Of a stretch of DNA of 64,000 nt, positions 17,901-24,718 are shown in pieces. Source of the DNA: CAUZIZ01 sp965222655 (GTDB lineage Bacteria > Acidobacteriota > UBA6911 > RPQK01 > JAJDTT01); contig CBDCUP010000018.1 in NCBI GenBank assembly GCA_965222655.1, positions 372,001-436,000 of the forward strand, written 5' to 3'. The translations under genes and the position numbers were made by a program. The notes beneath the pieces are model-generated. The model saw nothing but the letters and a program-made list of their open reading frames with translations. It had not been told where the DNA came from and did not search any database. The number at the start of each line of letters is the position of its first letter. The stretch's first letter is position 1.

Positions 17901-18413
17901 GATAGCGAAAAGGCCGAAGAACGTAATCCTCTGTCACAGATGAGTTTCGAGGAGCTCAACGGTTATTTCGAATTTAGTCCCATGAGCTATGGGCAGGGCG
18001 ATGTGGACAAGGGACGCATCGTCTTTCGCCGAGCTAAATGCGCTAACTGTCACGTCTTCGGGAACGAGGGTCGAGGTGGTGGGCCCGACCTTTCGACGGC
18101 GGTCAAGAGGTTCCGACGGGGCGAGATCCTGGAGTCCATCATGTATCCCTCCCGCGTGATCTCGGATCAGTACACCGGCGTGGTGGTGGACTTGAAAAAC
18201 AACGAGACCGTGACCGGCATGGTCGCGGGAGAGTCCGACTCCAGCCTGATCTTGATCACCGCCAACGGAGAGCGGATCGAGTTGGACAAAGAAGACATCG
18301 TCGAAAATCGCGTTTCCCAGGTTTCGATCATGCCCGAGGATCTGCTCGACACAATGGGTCTTAGCGATCTGGTTGACCTGTTTGCCTTCCTGGAAAGAGG
18401 TTCCGCGCTCTAG
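14955..18413 (+). CDS. Lipoprotein with DUF1080, beta-propeller, HEAT-like and haem c domains
   Basis: Large secreted protein of about 1152 residues. A lipobox-like LLPSC ends a signal sequence, so it should be lipid-anchored. Residues about 35-210 are DUF1080 (LFNGRDLSGW, NSGIQFRS, YEIHSQGD), now linked to 3-keto-glycoside cleavage. A propeller domain follows (GDGDGDYDTMKEFSSEVRT; NGGFRNAFDFDIDEQG), then HEAT-like helices, and near residue 1030 a single haem c site CANCH with a C-terminal beta domain. An earlier in-frame ATG at 14901 would translate the repeat, so ATG 14955 is preferred. Domain order suggests binding, oxidation and electron transfer in one chain; the reaction is inferred. 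Confidence 0.85.
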   Translation: MSTKHPLSAPVLVLLLFSLTLLPSCQQESAPEAEFVSLFNGRDLSGWLGDPRLWTVVDGVIVGSTEQVKLTHNSFLSTRISYSDFVLRVSVKLLNGNSGIQFRSEQFPDYVVKGYQADVAVEKYFGMLYDEGGRGIMEYWKSMTPEGQADINSAAHLDDWNLYEIHSQGDQIKMILNGRVVCEIEDPEGAGEGIIALQLHTGDPMQVMFKDIEVKDLSEEESKRPNPQKRPYALRHRFTALEGFEVEAVASDDLLGSVVNLSFDHLGRPVVALEHGGIHILVDGDGDGDYDTMKEFSSEVRTAHGMHFLGPGDLLVNSKGPQKTGLYRLRDLDGDDRADEVKLIAASRGQIGEHGPHAIRTGIDGSLYIMYGNHSFPDVFVDPLSPSRGLKEDHLLARYLDPRGHANTIWAPAGTLHRLELEKNQWSQVNGGFRNAFDFDIDEQGEIFTFDSDMEWDFGLPWYRPIRVLHCTPGADYGWRTGSGKFPESYPDTLPGTEGLGRGSPVGIAFYHHNTYPEKYQGALFLGDWSRGRILVSFPKEEGSSFSSSSLDFVQGHPLNVTDLDIGPDGFLYFATGGRSTTGGLYRVTWKGTAQNSSRDKTTGLAAALEQPMHRSAWGRHRISSARETLGAAWETELLRVVRDKQAAPRIRVRALELLQVMGPRPDVELLGSLATDESSQARAASVLLLGTHALKHTYSILLQSLEDSEPLVVRRACEALLRSGLGNDTQIGQLDLLATGLFNLLDQPDRFLRYAARLALQRLPRDSWASMVLGDSIKKHPHRALEGLLALIHTQTTRNQADSIFGKLLEYSASLPGEDLLPTYLRVCQLALIRDPAAGQDHRAPFISKVGPRLLSRYPSKKHLLNRELEAILAYMQPEGSIEAMLDELRPERSQEDEINTVYALREIRKGWNPKLRKQLVDWFDRGREIAGAASMVGFIENLWQDTLALLEPEERRQAEDRKERYLAEQARRAQELMAEVDSEKAEERNPLSQMSFEELNGYFEFSPMSYGQGDVDKGRIVFRRAKCANCHVFGNEGRGGGPDLSTAVKRFRRGEILESIMYPSRVISDQYTGVVVDLKNNETVTGMVAGESDSSLILITANGERIELDKEDIVENRVSQVSIMPEDLLDTMGLSDLVDLFAFLERGSAL

Positions 18414-18504
18414 CCCTCTTGCTGTCGAATGATCCGGTTCCCAGCAGTCACTTGTCCTGGACATCTGACCGTCCTCGGAGCCTGCTTCAGAGGTCTGGCG
18501 CGAA

Positions 18505-20380
18505 CTCGGGATAGGGGAAGCCCTCACGGGCCTTCCCCTCCCACACCACCAGGCATACGGGTCCGTACCAAGGCGGTTCGCTAGGGTTGAATGCGCTGAT
18601 GATTAGCCAACCGAGGAAGACCTAACCGATCGAAATAAGCATTCGGAAGCGCTATCCGGACCCCGGGCGCTTGACTGAGGGCCCAAGGGCCCTTGACGCT
18701 CCACGCGGTCCGCTGGGCCATATCCCGACTCACGCCCAGCCGGATCAACTCCGCCTGGCGTCGCCGGTAGACCTTCCACTGTTTCCATTGGACGCTGCGC
18801 AGGCGACGACGAATCCAGCTGTCCAGACCCCGCAGGACCCAGGGGCTCTCGACGTACCCAAAGTATCCAATCCAGCCCCGGAGGTAGCGGGACAATTCGT
18901 CCACACGCTGCTCCAGGCTGATCCCCCGGTTACGCCGCGTTAAACGACGCACCCGGGATCGAAACCGCTGGATCGATTCCGGCGCAATCTTGCGCCGGTT
19001 GGGCGATCGGCCTCCCGTGAACGTGAAGCCTAAGAACTTCCGCTTCTGGGGCTCATCCACCGCACTCTTCTCCCGATTGACACGCAGTTTCAGTCGCTGG
19101 CTCACAAACCGGCTCACACTCGCCATCACTCGCTCCCCCGCCCGCCGACTCCGCACATAAATGTTGCAGTCATCGGCATAGCGGACAAAACGGTGACCCC
19201 GGCGCTCCAGTTCCTCGTCCAGCTCATCCAGAACCACGTTCGAGAGAAAGGGGGACAGGGGGCTGCCTTGCGGCGTCCCTTCCGTCGGCGCACTCACCAG
19301 TCCGTACCGCAGAATCCCCGCGCTTAGATACGCTCGGATCAACTTCAGTACCCGCTTGTCCCCAATCTCCCGCGCCAGCCGGCTCAGCAAACGATCGTGG
19401 TGAACTCGATCGAAAAACTTTTCTAAATCGAGATCGACCACGGTCCCGTAGCCCGCTTTCACGTAGTCTTGGGCACGCGCCACTGCCTGATGAGCCCTGC
19501 GCCCCGGTCGATAGCCATAGCTGGACTCTGAGAACGTGCGATCCCACTTGCGTTGCAGCACTTGCAGCATCGCTTGCTCGATAAATCGATCGATCACACA
19601 CGGAATCCCGAGTCTTCGCTTGTCTTTCCTTCCCGGTTTCGGAATCTCCACCCCCTTGACAGGTCGCGGTTGATACTCCCCGCACAGCAGCTGTTCTTTG
19701 ATCGACCGCCAGTTCGCCTTCAGGTACTCCGGCAGTTCATCGACGGTCATCCCGTCCACTCCCGGACCCCCTCGGTTCGCTCGCACTCGTCTCAACGCCG
19801 CTTCCAGATTACTTCGCTCGCATATCTCCTCCATGACGTTCTCACCAAACATCGGGCCTTCGGTTCGCCCTTTCGCTAAGGATGAATCCGCCGTCTCCCC
19901 GCTTCCCTGGGGCCGCACCCCAGCTGTTCGGTTTGAGGTCCGCTTCGGACTTCTCTGCCTCTGTTGATCACCCTTAAGATTGGACACCTACTAACCTCTC
20001 CCTACCGTTCGGGCCTTCCGTGAGTTTCCCCACCTACTATGCCCTCTGCGGACTCCTGGAGGGCGCTATGAAACCTTACGATTCCACCTGTCCTTCAAGG
20101 GACAGCCTCCCAGGCCTCCCGGGGTAAGGACGCTGTCTTTCCGTACACAACCGCTGGATTTACGCTTCCGGATCTTGATGGATATGGACTTCGTCACCAC
20201 GCGCTGACTCGTCCGACCTTGGCGCCTACTTATCCAGTTTCTGTGCGTCGGCTCGTACGTTTGCTCCACACTTCCTTCAGACCCCACCTCGCGGTGACGC
20301 CCTTGTGCTTCGCTAGCCTTCACCTCCATCAGGTTGGCGGAGGGACTTGCACCCTCCCAGACAGCGCGCGTGCCCGGCAC
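18505..20380 (-). mobile_element. Group II intron (about 1.88 kb) with maturase ORF
   Basis: The 3' end carries a 34-nt domain V-like hairpin at about 18546-18579 (starts AACCGCCTTGG, ends CCTGGTGGT) and a domain VI stem (GGGGAAGGCCC-GTGA-GGGCCTTCCCC) with a bulged A opposite position 18512. The 5' end is placed near 20380, where GTGCCGGGCACG is followed by GGAGGGTGCAAGTCCCTCC, typical of domain I. Both borders are approximate. The intron lies after the DUF1080 gene and ends 92 bases beyond its stop codon. Just outside the 5' border is a stem (CCGGCCC-TGAA-GGACCGG) followed by TCTATT, similar to a terminator; insertion after terminators is known for some bacterial classes. Confidence 0.85.
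18581..19987 (-). CDS. ltrA: Group II intron reverse transcriptase/maturase
   Basis: Intron-encoded protein of 468 residues that helps intron splicing and reverse transcription into new sites. The catalytic motif is RYADDCNIYV; upstream RT motifs include GYRPGRRAHQAV and DLDLEKFFDRVHHD, and TPQGSPLSPFLSNVVLDELD. The maturase X domain follows (YLRGWIGYFGYVESP). No clear H-N-H endonuclease is present at the C-terminus. The reading frame is full length, so the intron may still be mobile. Confidence 0.93.
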   Translation of the reverse strand: MSNLKGDQQRQRSPKRTSNRTAGVRPQGSGETADSSLAKGRTEGPMFGENVMEEICERSNLEAALRRVRANRGGPGVDGMTVDELPEYLKANWRSIKEQLLCGEYQPRPVKGVEIPKPGRKDKRRLGIPCVIDRFIEQAMLQVLQRKWDRTFSESSYGYRPGRRAHQAVARAQDYVKAGYGTVVDLDLEKFFDRVHHDRLLSRLAREIGDKRVLKLIRAYLSAGILRYGLVSAPTEGTPQGSPLSPFLSNVVLDELDEELERRGHRFVRYADDCNIYVRSRRAGERVMASVSRFVSQRLKLRVNREKSAVDEPQKRKFLGFTFTGGRSPNRRKIAPESIQRFRSRVRRLTRRNRGISLEQRVDELSRYLRGWIGYFGYVESPWVLRGLDSWIRRRLRSVQWKQWKVYRRRQAELIRLGVSRDMAQRTAWSVKGPWALSQAPGVRIALPNAYFDRLGLPRLANHQRIQP

Positions 20381-20430
20381 GCGCGTAATAGACCGGTCCT
20401 TCAGGGCCGGGTAGCCGGGTGAGGTAAACT

Positions 20431-20480
20431 TGAACCCGCTTCAGCGGGCTTCTCGGTAAGGGCTTCAGCCGTAGTCCGGT
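20431..20480 (-). repeat. REP-like hairpin, copy 1
   Basis: Hairpin CCCGC-TTCA-GCGGG with flanking GGCTTCAGCC at 20461-20470. In the opposite strand it reads GGCTGAAGCC...GAGAAGCCCGCTGAAGCGGG, the same order as in the copies at 20566 and 32459. Together with copy 2 it brackets the promoter side of the RAYT gene. Confidence 0.75.
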
Positions 20481-20565
20481 CCGATGGTCCCGTGCATTTC
20501 TCATAACGATCCTCGGGAATCTCGGGTGCCCTTGAAAACTGAATCCAGCCTTTGTCGTGGAGTTC

Positions 20566-20620
20566 AGCACGGATCCTGGCTAAAGCCTTTTTTTCGGGAA
20601 GCCCGCTGAAGCGGGCTCTG
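20566..20620 (+). repeat. REP-like hairpin, copy 2
   Basis: Starts GGATCCTGGCTAAAGCC, a T-rich spacer, then AGCCCGCTGAAGCGGGCT. Nearly the same 50 bases occur at 32459-32508, about 12 kb away. It lies 150 bases upstream of the RAYT gene and in the opposite orientation to copy 1, so the two form an inverted pair, as in BIME units. Confidence 0.8.
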
Positions 20621-20771
20621 CTACCCAGGTCGCCCCGATACACGGCCCGCGGGGACGTATCTTGAGAATTGAAAGTCGTCGGCAGGAAGGAGGTAGATTC
20701 TCGTTTATTCAGGGCTTTTTCAGCGTAGATTTCGCAATTCGACCTCTCCAAGCGTTATTGGTTTGCAGAGG

Positions 20772-21506
20772 ATGGCTAGACAACTCCGCATCGAGTATCC
20801 CGGAGCAACCTACCATGTGATGAGCCGTGGGGTGGCGCGAATGAATACGTTTGTGGACGACCGGGATCGGATGCGTCTCCTGGAACTGGTCGGGGAGGCG
20901 GCCAAGGACGGGGCTTTGATCGTCCATGCTTATTGCCTGATGCCGAACCACTATCACCTGCTCGCCGAGATTCCCGAGGCGCAGTTGGGAAGGTGGATGC
21001 AGCGGATTCTGGGGGTATATGCAGGTGGCTTCAATCGCCGTCACAAGCGGGTCGGACACCTGTGGCAAGGCCGTTACAAGGCCATTCTGGTCGAAGATGG
21101 AGAGTATTTCCTCGAATGCTCCCGCTATATTCACCTCAACCCCAACCGCTCCGGGATGACACGATCGGCGCAGTTGTATCCGTGGTCCAGCTATCGCAAC
21201 TATATCGGGGGGCAGACCGAGGTGGATTGGGTGGCTACCGAGCGGACTTTGTCGCACTTCGATACTCGGACGGATTATCGAGATTTCGTCGAGTCCGGTC
21301 GTGGTGAAGAGCCGATCAGCCCTTTCTTTCGGGCGAAGGTCGGATTGGTCCTGGGCAGCGAGGCCTTTTTCGAGAAGATTCGGATCCTGGCTCTGTCGCA
21401 GGAAGGGCGGACCCGATATCGAGATTCCGAGCTTGCGCCGATTGCGGCGCGCACAAGCACCGAGCGTGGATGCGGTCCGCGCAGCCGTCTTTCGAATCTT
21501 CTCTGA
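20772..21506 (+). CDS. REP-associated tyrosine transposase (RAYT, Y1 HUH family)
   Basis: Single-copy HUH transposase of about 244 residues, thought to spread REP hairpins. The HUH motif is in MPNHYHLL near residue 60, and the domain shows HVMSRGVARM and GHLWQGRYKAILVE, typical of RAYT rather than IS200 TnpA. The C-terminal tail is arginine-rich. The ATG at 20772 is chosen over a TTG at 20763. Two REP-like hairpins precede it and a third copy lies at 32.5 kb, consistent with a REP-RAYT system. It is not bounded by its own inverted repeats. Confidence 0.9.
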   Translation: MARQLRIEYPGATYHVMSRGVARMNTFVDDRDRMRLLELVGEAAKDGALIVHAYCLMPNHYHLLAEIPEAQLGRWMQRILGVYAGGFNRRHKRVGHLWQGRYKAILVEDGEYFLECSRYIHLNPNRSGMTRSAQLYPWSSYRNYIGGQTEVDWVATERTLSHFDTRTDYRDFVESGRGEEPISPFFRAKVGLVLGSEAFFEKIRILALSQEGRTRYRDSELAPIAARTSTERGCGPRSRLSNLL

Positions 21507-21858
21507 GTACTCGCCCTCCAAAGGAAACGAATGTTCATTTATGCACTGCGTCGATTAACTTGGCTGAAGTCCTCTCAGATCGCTCATCTTGCCGGGAGAA
21601 CTCCCGGCGCCGTCACCCATTCGTGACACGCTTCACCAGAGGCTTCAACCATTTCGTTACCTCCATAGTTGCTCCGGTTGCTTCCGGCTGGAGCGGTTGC
21701 CGGGTGGGTCTGTCACCCACTGGGAAAGCGCCGCCTTTGCACGGCGCACCCTAAAAGCGGACGTTCAAATTGTCCCCGGAAACGTCGAATGAACGACCGC
21801 GCGCGGCCAACTGCGGACTTCGATCATCAATGCCGACCACCATCCAAAGCAGTCGGTC
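21507..21858. other. Gap with two short hairpins, no gene
   Basis: No convincing coding sequence. Two stems are visible: GCCGGGAGAACTCCCGGC at 21591-21608, and GCGCCG...CGGCGC at 21728-21747. They differ from the REP family upstream. The TIR fragment follows. Confidence 0.6.
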
Positions 21859-22155
21859 GTGGCTTCAAAGGAGGAGTCGACGATCGATAAACGCACTATC
21901 TTTAGCAGCTACAGCCGTCACGACGAAGTCTGGAGGAACTCGCTGATCGCACACCTTAAGGAACTTGAGGATCAGGGACGAATAGGACTCTGGGATGACC
22001 ATCGAATTGACCCTGGTGTCGATTGGTACCCCGAAATTGAAGCCGCGATGGCTCGGTCATGCCCGCTCACACTCCATTTCCTATGTACGAATCTTTTCGT
22101 CAAGGAAGAGATTCCATATGTCTACAGGAAATGGGTCTATCTGGAAACCATATGA
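21859..22155 (+). pseudogene. TIR-domain protein, truncated after the catalytic region
   Basis: N-terminal part of a bacterial TIR domain: IFSSYSRHDEVWRNSLIAHL, then IGLWDDHRIDPGVDWYPEIE, where the Glu of WYPEIE matches the position of the catalytic NADase Glu. The frame stops after about 98 residues, before the last strand and helix of the fold, so the domain is incomplete. A strong AAAGGAGG at 21867-21874 lies 8 bases before an ATC at 21883, while the only canonical start (GTG 21859) lies upstream of it; the true start is unsure. TIR proteins often act in phage defence or signalling, but no partner gene is nearby. Confidence 0.7.
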
Positions 22156-22210
22156 ACAGAAGCGTTAGCCAGAGACGGCACTAAGTGTGCTCTGTGGTAT
22201 CCTTGGAGTC

Positions 22211-22450
22211 ATGGACCCGAAGCAACTGCTAGCCAGAGCGCTTCAGCTTCCGCCAGAACAACGCGCAGCGCTCGCCGGTGAGCTGATCCAGAGCCTCGAT
22301 TCAGAGGTCGACGAGGACGTCGAAGCGGCTTGGTCCGCAGAGCTCCAGAGGCGACTAAAGCGTCTCGATTCTGGCCATGCGAAAACAATCCCATGGTCGG
22401 AAGCCCGTCGCCGGATTCTGACAGCTGCCCGCAGTGACATCGACGCTTGA
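22211..22450 (+). CDS. Antitoxin, addiction-module component family
   Basis: Small acidic protein of 79 residues with the typical start of this antitoxin family (MDPKQLLARALQLPPEQRAA, then LAGELIQSLD) and a C-terminal tail that wraps the toxin (WSAELQRRLKRLDSG). It should neutralise the toxin next to it and repress the operon. Start at ATG 22211. The toxin frame begins at 22434, inside the end of this gene, so translation is coupled. The pair appears to sit in an integron-like cassette. Confidence 0.85.
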   Translation: MDPKQLLARALQLPPEQRAALAGELIQSLDSEVDEDVEAAWSAELQRRLKRLDSGHAKTIPWSEARRRILTAARSDIDA

Positions 22451-22742
22451 ATTCCTCGACGAAGCACTCGAGGAGGCAGAAGGGGCCGCCCGCTGGTACG
22501 CTGAACGGAGCGGTCGGGCGGGCATCCTCTTTGCTGAGGAGTTGCATGCCGCCGTTGCTCAGATCGGAAGATCGCCTACGACGTGGACGGTCCACGACCA
22601 CAACACACGCCGTTATCTGCTGCGGCGCTTCCCCTACAGTGTCGTCTACAGGATAGACGCTACCCGGATAGTCATCGTTGCGGTGGCCCATGAACATCGC
22701 CGCCCAGGATATTGGCGAGTCAGGCTGGAAAATCCTGGCTAA
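22434..22742 (+). CDS. RelE/ParE-family toxin
   Basis: Toxin of 102 residues with the ParE/RelE fold pattern: helix pair (EFLDEALEEAEGAARWY), then the strand RRYLLRRFPYSVVYRI and a closing VAHEHRRPGYW. The family either poisons gyrase or cuts mRNA on the ribosome; the RRFPYSVVYR strand favours ParE-like relatives. The GTG start at 22434 overlaps the antitoxin by 17 bp. The stop codon TAA at 22740-22742 lies within the left core of the attC-like site, which is common in cassettes. Confidence 0.87.
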   Translation: MTSTLEFLDEALEEAEGAARWYAERSGRAGILFAEELHAAVAQIGRSPTTWTVHDHNTRRYLLRRFPYSVVYRIDATRIVIVAVAHEHRRPGYWRVRLENPG

Positions 22743-22849
22743 CAAGTCGTTGCTGCTGACGGATCGCGTTTTCGACGGAGTCCGGCTACGCTACCCTGCG
22801 CCGGACCTGATTCGTTTTGCGCCCTAGCAGAACGACAGATCCGTTAGGC
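22737..22849 (+). repeat. Integron attC-like recombination site
   Basis: 113-bp imperfect palindrome. Right core is GTTAGGC (fits GTTRRRY) at 22843-22849; left core GGCTAAC at 22737-22743 has one mismatch to the consensus. Inner matched arms are GTCGTT with AACGAC, GCTGCT with AGCAG, and central GTCCGGC with GCCGGAC. Size and design fit attC. A second core-like GTTAGCC at 22164-22170 precedes the antitoxin, so 22165-22843 may be one ~680-bp cassette. No integrase gene is in the window. Confidence 0.65.
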
Positions 22850-22876
22850 GTCTCCGTAGACTAGAAGGGGATCCTT

Positions 22877-23866
22877 ATGACGAATACAGTCGAAAAGAGG
22901 GTCACCCTAGATCGGCCACAACCCCTGCCTTGGTGCAGCTATGCGAAGGCTGAAGATGTGGCCCAGCACGGCTTGCGGAGACTTCCAGAGGTCTTGCCTC
23001 TTGTCAATTATGCCTCTGCCCAATCCCATCGCAGCGTCCGGTATAAAACGAAAGGGGCGGCGACGCTCGAACCGACACAGATACTGCAGATGGCGCGTGT
23101 GGTCGCTACATCGTTCGCAAAGCTTGAGCCCATGGCTCGCCACCTCAATCTGCCGAGGCTGTCATCAATAGAATTGCTGGAGACCAACCATAGTGATCCT
23201 TATGGTACAGATTCGTTCGGTGCATGGACCAAAGAAAACCTTATCTTTTGGATGATCCGATTGTTGGTTCTCACCGATCCGACCAGCCCCTTTTCTGCCA
23301 TACAGGTCAATAGAAAGGTAATCGAGCAATCGCTTGCCATCATGGATGGCGATGGAGCGGTGATCGGCGGTGCGTTCAACAGGACCATGCCATATGCTCA
23401 TCCAGATCCCCCGCTTCGTCACAACGATCCCTTCATTGTCACTGTCTTGTCCTTCTTCGAGCCGATTTTTGCCTTGCTAGATGCGCAAGATGCGGAAGCA
23501 TTGACAGCGTTGCGTGCCCAATTCCATGAATTTCGGGAGGCCCATGACCAGGGAAAAGTTGGATACCATTTCATGGTCGCGCGGTCTGACACCTTGTCCA
23601 CGGAAGATACCTTCGAACTCGTAGCTGCCACGGCGGAGCGGTACCAAGAACTTGGATACGAATACATGGTGATCAGCGCGGTCAATCAGTGGACGGGAGC
23701 AGCTTGCGAAGTATTGGATGGCGTCGCGGTTCACTTTGCACCCTTTCGCACCGTCAAGACCGTCCACGAGTCAACCGAACCACTTGAGCATAGGGTGACC
23801 AGTCCTGATGGTTTCATTTCGAATAAGGATAGCGGCTCTATCTTCTATGTAATCCGCCTTGTTTGA
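22877..23866 (+). CDS. Uncharacterised protein upstream of an amino-acid permease
   Basis: Soluble protein of 329 residues; no family is recognised with confidence. There is no signal peptide or membrane segment. The middle is mixed alpha/beta (LIFWMIRLLVLTDPTSPFSA; GYHFMVARSDTLSTEDTFEL), and the C-terminal part has alternating strand and helix stretches. A ribosome site (GGGG at 22867-22870) lies 7 bases before the ATG. It is 25 bases upstream of the broken permease on the same strand, so the two were probably an operon and the protein may process or sense the permease substrate. That is inference. Confidence 0.55.
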   Translation: MTNTVEKRVTLDRPQPLPWCSYAKAEDVAQHGLRRLPEVLPLVNYASAQSHRSVRYKTKGAATLEPTQILQMARVVATSFAKLEPMARHLNLPRLSSIELLETNHSDPYGTDSFGAWTKENLIFWMIRLLVLTDPTSPFSAIQVNRKVIEQSLAIMDGDGAVIGGAFNRTMPYAHPDPPLRHNDPFIVTVLSFFEPIFALLDAQDAEALTALRAQFHEFREAHDQGKVGYHFMVARSDTLSTEDTFELVAATAERYQELGYEYMVISAVNQWTGAACEVLDGVAVHFAPFRTVKTVHESTEPLEHRVTSPDGFISNKDSGSIFYVIRLV

Positions 23867-23891
23867 TCACTGCTAGCACAGAGCCTCTGCC

Positions 23892-24596
23892 ATGGAGCGT
23901 AGGGAACCCACCTCTGAGAAGACACCAGGTTCGGTAAACGGTCTCAAACGTGTATTGGGACTGCCTTCGCTACTGGCCGTCGCAGTTGGTGTCGTTGTTG
24001 CTCAATCAACGATGGTCTCTGTGCTTCAGGGCGTCGGTCTTGGCGGATCGGGCATTATCATCGCCCTGTTAATTGCGTTCGTCCTCACCCTCTCCTATAT
24101 CTTTACGTATTCCGAACTGGCCCTCATGCTGCCGAGAGCAGGCAGTATCAGCTCATACACCGAAGTGGCACTCGGTCATTTTCCAGCCATTATCGCAACG
24201 ATTGCGGGGTATCTGGCCCCTGCTATCTTCGGCTTATCTGCAGAACTTCTACTCGTTGAGTACATCCTCGACACACTCTACCCGAATGGGCTTGGAGGAT
24301 TGGGATTCGCAGGATTCGGGTTCGTCTTACTGGGTTTGATAGCGGTGCTCAACATTCTGGGGATCGATGTCTTTGCCCGCCTTCAAAATGTCCTTGCCTT
24401 TACCATGTTGCTAGGGCTCCTGCTTGTTGGCGCTGCCGGAATCCACGGGGTAGAAGGGCATGAAATCGTATCCTCACTGGATGGATTCACTGATGTGCGA
24501 CTCAGCACGTTCTCGCTCACGCTCCTCGCTCTGTGGGCCTTCCTTGGTTTTGAATTTGTATGTCCACTGATCGAAGAGGCGAAAAACCCTGTCGAG
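23892..24596 (+). pseudogene. APC-family amino-acid permease, N-terminal half (split by IS21)
   Basis: First six or so membrane spans of an APC-superfamily permease. The LPSLLAVAVGVVVAQSTMVS start and YSELALMLPRAGSISSYTEV are typical of the unwound helix region. The frame runs into the IS21 end at 24597 and would make a hybrid tail. The second half resumes after the IS at 28180. Reading GTC GAG across to AAA GAC ATT CCG restores NPVEKDIPKTM, the expected motif, so before insertion the gene was intact. Confidence 0.87.
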
Positions 24597-24718
24597 TGTG
24601 AATGCTCACCTAAAAGGGGACCAGTTTAGGCCAAAATAGCCATCGAAAAGGGGACCACCGTAACCTCCAGATCCTGTAGGGTTCAGTTTGCCCAAACTTG
24701 AAACTACAGGAGGAAAGG

